The notes: generated by a model not told the origin, from the sequence alone. Shown: positions 55,762-64,000, counted from the first letter of the stretch. The stretch is DNA of 64,000 nt from Gammaproteobacteria bacterium (GCA_013151035.1 JAADJB010000041.1:3253-67252); one strand, 5' to 3'. A program made the numbers and translations.

Positions 55762-56427
55762 CTAATGCAAGGTATCCGTCTGTTCCACGTCATCACCCTC
55801 AGCCAATGGCACCACAACACCGGCATCCTCTTCATCACTCCCGGCATCAACCTCTTCTTGCCTGGGTTCCAGATCCAGCACTGCATTAATACTACCAATA
55901 TCACGCAACTCTGCCAGACTGGGGAGATCTTCCAGACCTTTAAGATTAAAGTCATCCAGAAAATCCCGCGCCGTGGCATACATCGCCGGACGACCCGGTA
56001 CATCTCTATGTCCAACAATCCTGACCCACTCACGTTCCATCAAGGTCTTCATAATGGATGAGGAAACACTGACACCACGCACCTCTTCAATCTCGGCACG
56101 CGTAATCGGTTGCCGGTAGGCAATCAGACCCAGCGTCTCAAGCAAGGCACGCGAATATTTCTGTGGCCGTTCTTCCCACAAGCGTGAGATCCAGGGAGCC
56201 AGATCACTATTCACCTGAATACGATAACCACTAGATACCTGCATGAGCCTGATACCTCGACCCTCGTATTCAAGTTGTAATTGATCCAACACCAACTGCA
56301 ACCGTTCCTTATCCGGACGTTGATCCAGATCGAACAAAGCCATCAGGTCATCCATCTTGAGCGCATGCCCCGCTGCCAACAAAGCCGCTTCCACAATATT
56401 CTTTAATTCAGATTCATTCATCGTCAC
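55762..56427 (-). CDS. scpB: Segregation and condensation protein B
   Basis: A 221-residue kleisin-associated protein of the SMC-ScpAB complex, which organises the chromosome. It has the tandem winged-helix pattern with LKNIVEAALLAAGHALKMDD, SRALLETLGLIAYRQPITRA and IEEVRGVSVSSSIMKTLMER. The acidic C-terminal tail is typical. It overlaps scpA by 14 nt. Confidence 0.95.
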   Translation of the reverse strand: MTMNESELKNIVEAALLAAGHALKMDDLMALFDLDQRPDKERLQLVLDQLQLEYEGRGIRLMQVSSGYRIQVNSDLAPWISRLWEERPQKYSRALLETLGLIAYRQPITRAEIEEVRGVSVSSSIMKTLMEREWVRIVGHRDVPGRPAMYATARDFLDDFNLKGLEDLPSLAELRDIGSINAVLDLEPRQEEVDAGSDEEDAGVVVPLAEGDDVEQTDTLH

Positions 56428-57289
56428 TTGTCATCTCTATCTTGTCACTATCATTAGCGTCATCTTCAATAGTGCCCCCTGCTGCCTTCACGTAGATCGG
56501 GGCAAAGGGTTCGGACTGCACCATCTCCAACATAGAACCCTTAATCAATTCCAGTATCGCCAGTAGACTCACCACCACACCCATACGCCCTTCTTCAACC
56601 GTAAATAGCGTGGTAAATTCAGTAAACTTATCGGCATTAATCGAGCCCAGGATATTAGACATCCGCTCACGCACCGACAATGCCTCACGTTGAATATGAT
56701 GATGCGAAAACATTTCGGCACGTTTCATCACCTGCTGTACCGCTAACAATAACTCACGCAGACTGACCTGTGGCAAGGCACGCGCCTCATGTGCATTGTC
56801 CGGTGCCTCGGCATGGGTTAAAAACACATCCCTGCCCACACGCGGCAAGGCATCCAGATCCTCTGCTGCCTGTTTGTAGCGTTCATACTCCTGTAAACGA
56901 CGCACCAGCTCGGCACGCGGATCACCCTCATCCGGCTCATCACTAACAGGGCGAGGCAATAACAGGCGTGATTTAATCTCTGCCAGCATCGCCGCCATCA
57001 CTAGATATTCCGCCGCTATCTCCAGCTTTAACTCATCCATCAAGCCAATATAATCCATATATTGCTTGGTAATCTTAGCTAACGAAATATCGAGAACATT
57101 CAGATTCTGACGTTTAATCAGATAAAGCAAAAGATCCAACGGCCCTTCAAAGGCCTCCAGAATAATCTCCAGCGCATCCGGCGGGATATAAAGATCCTGC
57201 GGTAGCTCGGTAACCGCTTCACCCTGCACGATGGCAAAGGGCATCTCAGCCTGCTTATTTAATTCACTTGATGTCAGATCATTTTCCAT
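56414..57289 (-). CDS. scpA: Segregation and condensation protein A
   Basis: A 291-residue kleisin subunit bridging SMC heads. Characteristic parts are ILEAFEGPLDLLLYLIKRQN, ITKQYMDYIGLMDELKLEIA, AEYLVMAAMLAEIKSRLLLP and, near the end, VVSLLAILELIKGSMLEMVQ. It starts 10 nt after trpS and overlaps scpB, so all are in one operon. Confidence 0.95.
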   Translation of the reverse strand: MENDLTSSELNKQAEMPFAIVQGEAVTELPQDLYIPPDALEIILEAFEGPLDLLLYLIKRQNLNVLDISLAKITKQYMDYIGLMDELKLEIAAEYLVMAAMLAEIKSRLLLPRPVSDEPDEGDPRAELVRRLQEYERYKQAAEDLDALPRVGRDVFLTHAEAPDNAHEARALPQVSLRELLLAVQQVMKRAEMFSHHHIQREALSVRERMSNILGSINADKFTEFTTLFTVEEGRMGVVVSLLAILELIKGSMLEMVQSEPFAPIYVKAAGGTIEDDANDSDKIEMTSDDE

Positions 57290-57299
57290 AAGGAACCTG

Positions 57300-58511
57300 T
57301 TAACGGTAATTCAGGCCCATCGCCTGTCGTACTTCATCCAGGGTCGTGCGTGCGACCTCACGCGCAGCCTCTGCACCTTCCTCAAGGATATTACGCACAA
57401 TACGTGGATCAGATTCATACTCAGCTGCACGTTCATGAATCGGTTTCAGCTCAACTGTCACTGCATCAATAATGGGCTGTTTGCAATCGAGGCAACCAAT
57501 ACCGGCGGTCGTGCAACCCTCCTGCACCCATTGCTTAACCTCATCATCACTATACACCTGATGCAGATCCCACACCGGGCACTTAGCCGGATCACCCGGA
57601 TCCGTGCGTCGAACCCGTGCCGGATCGGTTGGCATGGTACGCAGCTTGCGATCCACCTCAGCAAGATCCTCACGTAGAAAAATGGTATTACCATAAGACT
57701 TGGACATCTTGCGCCCATCCAGCCCCGGCATTTTTGATGCCGGTGTTAACAGTGCCTGGGGTTCTGGCAGGATAATACGCCCAACGCCTTCCAGATAACC
57801 CGTTAGCCGTTCACGATCACCCAGTGACAGGTTCTGCTGATCAGCAACCAGGACACGACCAATCTCAAGTGCTTCTTCTTCACCTTTCTCCTGAAAACGT
57901 TTCCTCAGACTCTTGTATAACTTGGCATTCTTCTTGCCCATCTTCTTGATCGCATCCTCTGCATTGCGCTCAAAATCAGGCTCACGACCATACAGATGAT
58001 TAAAACGTCTAGCGACCTCACGCGTCAGTTCCACATGCGCCACCTGATCGGCACCAACAGGTACTTGACCCGCTTTATAGATCAGGATATCCGCACTCTG
58101 TAACAAGGGATAACCCAAAAAACCATAGGTTGCCAGATCCTTTTCACGCAACTGTTCCTGCTGATCCTTGTAACTAGGCACACGTTCCAACCATCCCAAT
58201 GGTGTGGACATCGACAATAATAGATGCAATTCAGCGTGTTCCGGCACCTGCGACTGAATAAACAGATGCGCCATATTAGGGTTCACACCCACAGCCAGCC
58301 AATCCACCACCATATCCCAGATACTTTGATTGATAATCGAAGGATCTTCATAGTGTGTTGTCAGGGCATGCCAGTCGGCAACAAAAAAGAAGCAATCGTA
58401 CTCCTGCTGCAACGTCACCCAGTTCTTTAAGACCCCGTGATAATGCCCCAGATGCAGCCGCCCGGTTGGTCGCATGCCTGATAATACCCGTAAATTTTGA
58501 CTCGCATTCAA
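57300..58511 (-). CDS. trpS: Tryptophan-tRNA ligase
   Basis: A 403-residue class I aminoacyl-tRNA synthetase charging tRNA-Trp. It has the HIGH-type motif GRLHLGHYHGVL at about residues 17-28 and the KMSKS motif GRKMSKSYGNTIFL. It is longer than the roughly 330-residue E. coli enzyme, with an insertion between the two motifs (EDAIKKMGKKNAKLYKSLRK), a length form known in pseudomonads. It lies 9 nt after the M50 peptidase gene. Confidence 0.95.
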   Translation of the reverse strand: MNASQNLRVLSGMRPTGRLHLGHYHGVLKNWVTLQQEYDCFFFVADWHALTTHYEDPSIINQSIWDMVVDWLAVGVNPNMAHLFIQSQVPEHAELHLLLSMSTPLGWLERVPSYKDQQEQLREKDLATYGFLGYPLLQSADILIYKAGQVPVGADQVAHVELTREVARRFNHLYGREPDFERNAEDAIKKMGKKNAKLYKSLRKRFQEKGEEEALEIGRVLVADQQNLSLGDRERLTGYLEGVGRIILPEPQALLTPASKMPGLDGRKMSKSYGNTIFLREDLAEVDRKLRTMPTDPARVRRTDPGDPAKCPVWDLHQVYSDDEVKQWVQEGCTTAGIGCLDCKQPIIDAVTVELKPIHERAAEYESDPRIVRNILEEGAEAAREVARTTLDEVRQAMGLNYR

Positions 58512-58520
58512 TGTGTTTAC

Positions 58521-59189
58521 CTATGTTCCAAATATCATATATAACAAGTTCTGTAACAAACTAACCACCGGTAATAAAATCTTTGCTAACAGCCCTGTTG
58601 CTATTAAGCCAATCAGGATAAAGAAACCATAAGGTTCAACCCTTGCCAGCTTCCAGGCCCAAGGGCCCGGCAACAACCCCGTCAGGATACGACCACCATC
58701 CAGTGGCGGGATGGGCAATAGATTCAGCACCATCAATACCAGGTTGACGGATATACCAATCTGCGCCATCAGGATCATAGGGCGCGAATACCAGAGTGCC
58801 TCATGACCAAGAACCAGACCCAACTTGAGTATCATTGCCCAACCAATCGCCATCAGCAGATTAGCAAATGGCCCGGCAAAGGCAACCAATGCCATATCCC
58901 GTTTCGGATTATGTAGATTCTGCCAGGTCACCGGCACCGGTTTGGCCCAACCAAAGACAAAGGAGTGCCCCAGCTGTGAACTCAACAACAGTAATGATGC
59001 AGGCACCAAGATAGTTCCCACTAGATCAATATGCTTCAGTGGATTCAAGGTCAAACGGCCCAGCATCAGCGCAGTCTTGTCACCCAGCCGCGCAGCCACC
59101 CAGCCATGCGCCACCTCATGCACCGTAATGGCAAATAATAAGGGCAGAATCGCTATCGAGATATATTGAATCGTAGACAGACCTAACAT
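58521..59189 (-). CDS. Site-2 protease family (M50) membrane metalloprotein
   Basis: A 222-residue integral membrane protein with the zinc motif HEVAHGW in the first helix and the second metal motif NLLPIPPLDGGRIL, matching the S2P-M50-like family without PDZ domain. About six helices are visible. Whether it is an active intramembrane protease is unknown. ATG 59189 is chosen: a longer in-frame start at 59291 would overlap yciO by 68 nt and add a non-hydrophobic leader. It belongs to the yciO-trpS-scp block. Confidence 0.9.
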   Translation of the reverse strand: MLGLSTIQYISIAILPLLFAITVHEVAHGWVAARLGDKTALMLGRLTLNPLKHIDLVGTILVPASLLLLSSQLGHSFVFGWAKPVPVTWQNLHNPKRDMALVAFAGPFANLLMAIGWAMILKLGLVLGHEALWYSRPMILMAQIGISVNLVLMVLNLLPIPPLDGGRILTGLLPGPWAWKLARVEPYGFFILIGLIATGLLAKILLPVVSLLQNLLYMIFGT

Positions 59190-59223
59190 GACGGCATTAT
59201 ACCCTGACAAATCACTCGAAGTC

Positions 59224-59847
59224 TCATACAAATCCTTCCGTAGAACCACAACCCTGACGAATGATTTGTGGCACATCATCAACAAAATCAATCACTGTGC
59301 TTGCCTCATAGCCACAATGTCCGGCATCAATCACCAGGTCTACCTCATGTTCCAGTCGTTCCCTGATCTCATGGGCATCAACCTCGGGCCCCTCGGCACC
59401 CGGCAGAATCAAGGTGGTGCTCATAATAGGTTCCTGCAATTCATCCAGTAAGGCATGGGCAACAGGATGATCCGGCACACGGATACCGATGGTCTTGCGT
59501 TTGGCGTGTAACAGGCGTTTAGGCACCTCATTGGTCGCCTTGAAGATGAAGGTATAAGGCCCCGGTGTATGCGCCTTTAATAGACGATAGGCGGAATTAT
59601 TAACACGCGCATAGGTCGAAATCTCGGATAAATCCCGACACACCAGGGTAAAGTTATGGCGATCATTCAACTGCCTAATACGACGAATACGTTCCATGCC
59701 ACGCTTGTCGCCCAAATGACAACCCAGCGCATAACTGGAGTCGGTGGGATAGGCAATCACTGCTCCATCATGGCGTAACATCTCAACCGCCCGACGAATC
59801 AATCGTAGCTGCGGGTTTTCAGGGTGCACTTCAAAATACTGACTCAT
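59224..59847 (-). CDS. yciO: YciO/Sua5 family threonylcarbamoyl-AMP synthase-like protein
   Basis: A 207-residue protein of the YrdC/Sua5/YciO fold. It shows GAVIAYPTDSSYALGCHLGD, RIRQLNDRHNFTLVCRDLSE, TPGPYTFIFKATNEVP and KTIGIRVPDHPVAHALL. The pattern is nearer to YciO than to TsaC; a role in tRNA t6A formation is possible but not certain for this branch. It overlaps rnm by 4 nt. Confidence 0.9.
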   Translation of the reverse strand: MSQYFEVHPENPQLRLIRRAVEMLRHDGAVIAYPTDSSYALGCHLGDKRGMERIRRIRQLNDRHNFTLVCRDLSEISTYARVNNSAYRLLKAHTPGPYTFIFKATNEVPKRLLHAKRKTIGIRVPDHPVAHALLDELQEPIMSTTLILPGAEGPEVDAHEIRERLEHEVDLVIDAGHCGYEASTVIDFVDDVPQIIRQGCGSTEGFV

Positions 59848-60725
59848 AGCACAACCGCAGGCTGTTGTATCACTGCAGGCAACAACGATGACCAGACTTC
59901 ATGTTCCCACACAGGCTGGCAACTCGCAGGAATGGTTTGCAATCGTCCCATCTTCAGCCAGGCATTCTCCGGACCATGATAATCACTACCACGCGAGGCC
60001 AATAGATGCTGTGTTTGAGCCCGTTTACTCATGTGCTCAATCTCATCGCGCGTCGGATTACCCGACACCACTTCCATAGCCACTCCACCCAATTCCTTGA
60101 ATTCACCCAGTAACAATTTCAGTTTAGTGGCGGTAAAACGATAACGCGCTGGATGTGCCACGACAGCAATACCCCCGGCCGCCTTAATCCAGCGCAAGGT
60201 ATCTTCAAGGCTCGCCCACTGCCCATTCACATAACCCGGTTTGTTATGCACCAGAAAACGTTTGAAGACCTCACGCATATCTCGTGCATACTCTTTTTCA
60301 ATCAAAAATTTAGCAAAATGCACACGACCAATAATACTGCCGGTAGCATATACCTGCGCACCCTCGTAGGCATCAGGGATACCCGCCTTGTGCAGACGTT
60401 TGGCAATTTCCTGCGCGCGCCATATCCTGAATTCACGCAGCCCACTTAGACCCTGTTGCAATATTTCATTATCCACTTGCGCCAACAGACCCACAATATG
60501 AATCGTATATTTATTCCAGCTCACCGAGATTTCCACACCATTGATCAGGCTGATCCCGACACGCGCTGCTTCCAATCCAGCCTCAGCCAAACCATCCGTG
60601 GTGTCGTGATCCGTTAACGCCAACACATCCACCCCGGATTGATGGGCATGACGAACCAGCTCCGACGGGCTTAGGCTGCCATCCGAGATGATCGAATGGC
60701 TATGTAGATCATAATGTAAACTCAT
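59844..60725 (-). CDS. rnm: PHP-domain phosphoesterase RNase AM / YciV
   Basis: A 293-residue PHP-family phosphatase/exonuclease. Metal-binding motifs are DLHSHSIISDGSLSPSELV, VLALTDHDTTDGLAEAG, NGVEISVSW, VAHPARYRFT and RGSDYHGPENAW. The E. coli relative trims 5' ends of small structured RNAs and hydrolyses 3',5'-nucleoside bisphosphates. It is the first gene of the block running to rluB. Only 23 nt separate it from the GMC oxidoreductase upstream, which may be read through. Confidence 0.92.
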   Translation of the reverse strand: MSLHYDLHSHSIISDGSLSPSELVRHAHQSGVDVLALTDHDTTDGLAEAGLEAARVGISLINGVEISVSWNKYTIHIVGLLAQVDNEILQQGLSGLREFRIWRAQEIAKRLHKAGIPDAYEGAQVYATGSIIGRVHFAKFLIEKEYARDMREVFKRFLVHNKPGYVNGQWASLEDTLRWIKAAGGIAVVAHPARYRFTATKLKLLLGEFKELGGVAMEVVSGNPTRDEIEHMSKRAQTQHLLASRGSDYHGPENAWLKMGRLQTIPASCQPVWEHEVWSSLLPAVIQQPAVVL

Positions 60726-60748
60726 GGGTGATATTGTAACGTAATTAG

Positions 60749-62419
60749 CTATACCCGCGCCTTGATAATATCGGCGACCCGGAATGCATTAGCGTAAATA
60801 GTCCAGGTATAGGGCACACTGCCACCGGTTGGCATAAAACTACCATCGGTTACATAGACATTATCGACATCATGGATACGACAATCCTTGTCCAGTACCG
60901 AGATCTTTGGATCATGGCCAAAACGACAGCCCCCTGCCACCAGATTAGGCGTTGGGGTACCACTAACACTATAACGAATATTATCGGCATGCATTGCCTC
61001 CATCACACCGACGGCCTTTTGTGATAAAAACTCACCCACTTTCAAATCCTGTTGGTGATAGCCAATACGCACCCTGGCAACCGGGCTACCCCACTTATCT
61101 TTCACTTGATGATCCAGGCTGACAAAACAATTATCCGTCGGCAACCAGTCATTAAACACCTCAAACCTTAGATCCTGTGTGGTAGTAAAGGTGCTTTTCA
61201 AGCGTTGCTTCAGAGCCTTCCCCCAGACCAGACCATTATCATCAAAGGGTAACCCCATGGCCCTGCCCATCGGGCCGGGGTGACGCAACAGGAAGTCAAT
61301 GGTGCCGCCCTTCACCCTGCCACCCATGAATTCATCATCAATAAAATACCAATCCTGTAAACCCCGGTTAACAAAAGGCCCGCGTGTGTTCATCGCCTCC
61401 GCCATTATCTTGTCCATCTTGCCGTAGGTGAATTCACCAGTACCCGCTCCACCGGCAGAAAACAATAGATTCTTGCCCAGTTGTTGATAGCGATTACCCA
61501 GCCCATCGGGGTGCCGTTCACCGACAGATGCCAACAACAGACGGCTGCTTTCAATCGCATGGCAGGCGACCACAAACACCTTGGCAGAGAGTGTTGTGCG
61601 CTTATTATGTTTATCAACATATTCCACCGAAACCACCTTACCCGCACTATTACTAATCAACCGAGTCACCTTTGATTCTGGCTGAATTTTACAATAACCC
61701 GTTTTCAGCGCACGATTAAGCAGGGCCGCGCGTGAACTGCCCTTAGCCCCGGAGTGACAACCATAACTGCCACAGAAACCCGAATACTCACAACCACGAC
61801 GATCCTTATCCGAAACCGACAATATTGCCCGTGGTGTACGCAAGGCATGATAACCGAGCGATTCACAGGCATTATCAATCATTGATACGATGGGATGTTC
61901 CCGCGTTGGCGGATAAGGGAAATCAGCACTTGAACGAGGCTCCAGCAAAGGATGTCTTTGCACCTGCCCTGAGATGCCCACCTCCAATTCAACTTTGCTA
62001 TACCAAGGCTCCATATCCTCATAGCTAATCGGCCAGTCAGCAACATTAGCCCCCTCTATCGGGCCAAATTCAGAACGCAGATAAAAATCCTGTGGCTTAA
62101 GGCGATAAAAAAAACCACTCATCAGATTACTAGCACCGCCCACCAGACTGCCATTCCAGAAACTCCAACCCGATTCCGAACCCGCCTCAGCGTGCCAGTC
62201 ACCCATCTCATCCATTTCTTCAATGACATGCTGTTCATCACGTAGATCAGGGGTATAGGCATTATGAATATAACTGGCAAGGTCATCCTTGGCAAAATCA
62301 CCCTCATTCAACCAATAACCCTTCTCCAGCACCAGAACCGACTTACCCGCCTTGGCACACTCAAGGGCAACAGGGCCGCCGCCAGCACCACTACCAATGA
62401 CAATGACATCGTAATCCAT
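60749..62419 (-). CDS. GMC family oxidoreductase (gluconate 2-dehydrogenase flavoprotein type)
   Basis: A 556-residue FAD enzyme. It has the dinucleotide-binding motif VIVIGSGAGGGPVALECAKA, GASNLMSGFFYRLKPQDF, the CHAIESSRLLLAS segment, GGCRFGHDPKISVLDKDCRI and the GMC C-terminal box VTDGSFMPTGGSVPYTWTIY. Such proteins oxidise alcohols or sugars and often pass electrons to a cytochrome. The small subunit gene lies upstream at 62586, separated by Structured repeat copy 2. The gene pair interrupts the usual nearness of rnm and yciB. Confidence 0.9.
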   Translation of the reverse strand: MDYDVIVIGSGAGGGPVALECAKAGKSVLVLEKGYWLNEGDFAKDDLASYIHNAYTPDLRDEQHVIEEMDEMGDWHAEAGSESGWSFWNGSLVGGASNLMSGFFYRLKPQDFYLRSEFGPIEGANVADWPISYEDMEPWYSKVELEVGISGQVQRHPLLEPRSSADFPYPPTREHPIVSMIDNACESLGYHALRTPRAILSVSDKDRRGCEYSGFCGSYGCHSGAKGSSRAALLNRALKTGYCKIQPESKVTRLISNSAGKVVSVEYVDKHNKRTTLSAKVFVVACHAIESSRLLLASVGERHPDGLGNRYQQLGKNLLFSAGGAGTGEFTYGKMDKIMAEAMNTRGPFVNRGLQDWYFIDDEFMGGRVKGGTIDFLLRHPGPMGRAMGLPFDDNGLVWGKALKQRLKSTFTTTQDLRFEVFNDWLPTDNCFVSLDHQVKDKWGSPVARVRIGYHQQDLKVGEFLSQKAVGVMEAMHADNIRYSVSGTPTPNLVAGGCRFGHDPKISVLDKDCRIHDVDNVYVTDGSFMPTGGSVPYTWTIYANAFRVADIIKARV

Positions 62420-62442
62420 ATTTTATCGCTCCGTTAACTCAA

Positions 62443-62556
62443 GAGACAGGGATTGCTCTTCTCGAACAGAGACCGTCAGCCGCATGGACGCGGCTGTCGA
62501 GCCACCATGGATGGTTTCACGGCGTGTCTCTGTTCGAGAAGAGCAACCCCTGTCTC
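62443..62556 (+). repeat. Structured repeat Family 3, copy 2
   Basis: The same 66-nt core (62467-62532) is enclosed by its own arms. GAGACAGGGATTGCTCTTCT plus CGAA (62443-62466) pairs with 62533-62556. With the closing CAGAGAC/GTCTCTG the stem is 31 nt long with one A/G difference. It lies between two partner genes read from the other strand (gluconate-dehydrogenase-like small subunit and GMC enzyme). Confidence 0.93.
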
Positions 62557-62585
62557 GAACCAACCAGGCATAATTACAGTTAAAA

Positions 62586-63152
62586 TCACTCATTGTAATC
62601 CCGTTTTTGATAAGCCAACTTATAAAACAAATTTCTCTCCGTTGGTGTAGGAAAACCCGGCTGATGCTGCAACCATTCCCAACCCACAGCATTGGCATTA
62701 CCGCCATAAACAGGATCACTCAACAAGGCTTCCAGAATATAACGCAGTTGCAAACCCAACCATCGATACCCCGCCCGACTACCCTCAATCCTACGTAGCA
62801 CCCTTTCCTTTTTATCCACATCAAGGGTAATAAAGTCCTGTGCATAGAACTCCCTCGCCATCCCGTTTAACCAACCCTCACCCTGCTCAATAAATGCAGC
62901 TTCATCTTTATCAGCCCCCGGACGCTGAAGCATATTCTTCAAATAGCTAATGGCATGAATATCGTAGGCACCCGGTGAATCCGCATCCGCAGGAAACAAA
63001 TGTTCCTGCACCGCAGCAATGGTTCGCCATGGCTCAGCCAGAACAGCCTTATCAAGTGGTGTTTGTCGTAATACAGCCAGACTACCCAGCGGGTAACTCA
63101 CACTCATACCGGCTAATAACACTAAAAATTCACGACGATTTATAATAGACAC
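62586..63152 (-). CDS. Gluconate 2-dehydrogenase subunit 3 family protein (Tat-exported)
   Basis: A 188-residue protein with a Tat-type signal (INRREFLVLLAGMSVSYPLG) and the helical small-subunit domain, including TIAAVQEHLFPADADSPGA and the C-terminal DPVYGGNANAVGWEWLQHQP. This subunit is needed for export and activity of the GMC flavoprotein, whose gene follows. The substrate cannot be stated. Structured repeats lie on both sides of the gene (copies 2 and 3). Confidence 0.88.
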   Translation of the reverse strand: MSIINRREFLVLLAGMSVSYPLGSLAVLRQTPLDKAVLAEPWRTIAAVQEHLFPADADSPGAYDIHAISYLKNMLQRPGADKDEAAFIEQGEGWLNGMAREFYAQDFITLDVDKKERVLRRIEGSRAGYRWLGLQLRYILEALLSDPVYGGNANAVGWEWLQHQPGFPTPTERNLFYKLAYQKRDYNE

Positions 63153-63174
63153 CCATTACCCCACTAAAATGGTA

Positions 63175-63292
63175 GAGGATGGCGGAGTGCCTATCTTTAG
63201 CAGAGACCGTCAGCCGCATGGACGCGGCCGTCGAGCCTACAGGAATATATTCACGGCGTGTCGATGATAAAGATAGGCACCCTGCCATCCTC
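63175..63292 (+). repeat. Structured repeat Family 3, copy 3
   Basis: The 66-nt core (63201-63266) has lost part of its closing stem (GTCGATG in place of GTCTCTG) but is still enclosed by arms of its own: GAGGATGGCGGAGTGCCTAT plus CTTTA (63175-63199) pairs with 63268-63292 over 25 nt with two differences. It lies in the divergent gap before yciB. The rest of that gap (63293-63418) shows only promoter-like AT-rich sequence. Confidence 0.92.
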
Positions 63293-63418
63293 AAATACAC
63301 TCCAAAGTATAAGCCAAAAGTATGCCTACAATCTCAAATCAGGTAAGATAGCCCCTTTAATAGACTAAACTAAGGACAATCACCCTGCCATACAGGGACT
63401 GATATAGATCAAAACTCA

Positions 63419-63994
63419 ATGAAATTTCTGTTCGACTTTTTCCCCATCCTACTATTTTTTGCCGCCTACAAGATCTATGGTATCTATGCTGCAACTGCAA
63501 CCGCCATCGCCGCCACCTTTTTGCAAGTCGGCTTGTACTGGCTCAAGAATCGCAGTTTTGAGAAATCACACCTCATTACATTGACCATCATCGTTATCTT
63601 TGGTGGTGCTACCCTTTACCTGCATGACCCACTATTTATCAAATGGAAGCCCACAGTAGCCTACTGGTTATTTGCCATCACCTTTATTGGCAGCCAGTTT
63701 ATTGGTGAAAAGCCCCTGATTAAACGCATGATGGGACACGCCATCAGTGTACCTGATATCATCTGGACTCGACTCAACATCACCTGGGCTCTATTTTTTA
63801 TTGCCATGGGTCTGGTTAATCTCTATGTTGCATACAACTATGATGAAGACACTTGGGTTAATTTCAAGTTGTTTGGGTTAATGGGAATCACCCTGCTTTT
63901 TGTACTTGCCCAGGGTTTATATCTTTCACGTTACATGGAAGATGAAGATGAAGATGATGAAAACGAAAAAGAAAAGATTAAAGAGGAATCCTGA
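63419..63994 (+). CDS. yciB: Inner membrane-spanning protein YciB (septation protein A family)
   Basis: A 191-residue protein with five membrane helices. The family pattern includes MKFLFDFFPILLFFAAYKIY, AATFLQVGLYWLKNRSFEKS, FIKWKPTVAYWLFAITFIGS and RLNITWALFFIAMGLVNLYV. YciB interacts with cell-elongation and division proteins and helps keep envelope integrity. An unusually acidic and Lys-rich tail follows the last helix (about 18 residues, mostly Glu, Asp and Lys). Its stop overlaps the next ATG. Confidence 0.93.
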   Translation: MKFLFDFFPILLFFAAYKIYGIYAATATAIAATFLQVGLYWLKNRSFEKSHLITLTIIVIFGGATLYLHDPLFIKWKPTVAYWLFAITFIGSQFIGEKPLIKRMMGHAISVPDIIWTRLNITWALFFIAMGLVNLYVAYNYDEDTWVNFKLFGLMGITLLFVLAQGLYLSRYMEDEDEDDENEKEKIKEES

Positions 63995-64000
63995 TGTTAT
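63994..64000 (+). CDS. Start of next gene, possibly yciI (partial)
   Basis: An ATG overlapping the yciB stop (TGATG) begins a frame reading Met-Leu and the first base of a Tyr-type codon before the window ends. YciI proteins commonly start MLY and follow yciB in gammaproteobacteria. Only two codons are visible, so this rests on position. Confidence 0.3.

Noticed and set aside
55639-56061. A 140-codon plus-strand frame across Structured repeat copy 1
   Set aside because: It runs through the repeat and antisense to scpB, has no ribosome site, and its composition follows the repeat and antisense strand.
55634-63292. Retron non-coding RNAs as explanation for the structured repeats
   Set aside because: Paired arms around a structured core resemble retron a1/a2 design, but no reverse transcriptase gene is in the window and there are several copies with different arms.

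Overview
The window is a chromosomal segment from a gammaproteobacterium, most likely an environmental, microaerobic lineage. The evidence is the gene orders mtaD-ubiG-mupP-yciK and rluB-scpB-scpA-trpS-M50-yciO-rnm, a complete cbb3 oxidase cluster, squalene/hopanoid genes hpnCDE, a PEP-CTERM protein, polyphosphate enzymes and three c-di-GMP proteins. I cannot name a genus from the sequence. No rRNA, CRISPR array, transposase or prophage is visible.

Layout. 1-7521 is a minus-strand defence island: an excisionase-like HTH gene, a helicase gene reduced to its two ends by an internal deletion, DUF4391, a KilA-N protein, a type III methyltransferase (mod), an AlbA_2/ATPase protein and a type III restriction subunit (res) cut by the window edge. 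7789-15975 holds rnt, an internally duplicated hypothetical protein, ppx, a PEP-CTERM protein behind a candidate sigma-54 promoter, ppk1, a double-domain PPK2 (pap) and grxD. 16104-20322 holds an N-acetylglutaminylglutamine amidotransferase-like gene, an orphan hyuB, a 25-residue membrane peptide and a PuuD-like membrane protein. 20383-23343 is a large sensor GGDEF-EAL protein. 23646-31676 is ccoNOQP-GHIS. 31720-44252 holds two unknown envelope genes, argD, argF, a PilZ/MetOD1/GGDEF-EAL cassette, uvrB, an aminotransferase, a pseudopilin, tRNA-Asn, marC and mtnA. 44540-51560 is mtaD-ubiG-mupP with hpnCDE set between mupP and yciK, then ogt. 51544-54604 holds a double thioredoxin-fold protein, a diguanylate cyclase, a small ORF and a TauE/SafE protein. 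54684-64000 is the rluB-to-rnm block, a gluconate-dehydrogenase-like pair and yciB, with the first bases of a probable yciI.

How it fits together. Ppx, PPK1 and the PPK2 protein form a polyphosphate synthesis and use module. ccoNOQP plus ccoGHIS make and mature a high-affinity terminal oxidase, with a possible FNR-type promoter upstream of ccoN. mtnA and mtaD belong to methylthioadenosine handling. hpnCDE make squalene from farnesyl diphosphate. The three GGDEF proteins and PilZ point to extensive c-di-GMP signalling.

Repeats are the most unusual part. Family 1 is a GGTGCGT...ACGCACCCTACC inverted repeat. asnB-like and hyuB both end on a TAG inside a copy, and ppk ends on a TAG in a matching fragment. 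Family 2 is a GGGGACAG...CTGTCCCC palindrome, used as terminators and once carried in frame inside ccoI. Family 3 is a 66-nt structured core in three copies. Each copy is enclosed by arms of 22-31 nt that are almost perfectly complementary to each other but differ between copies. I regard Family 3 as the best candidate for something undescribed.
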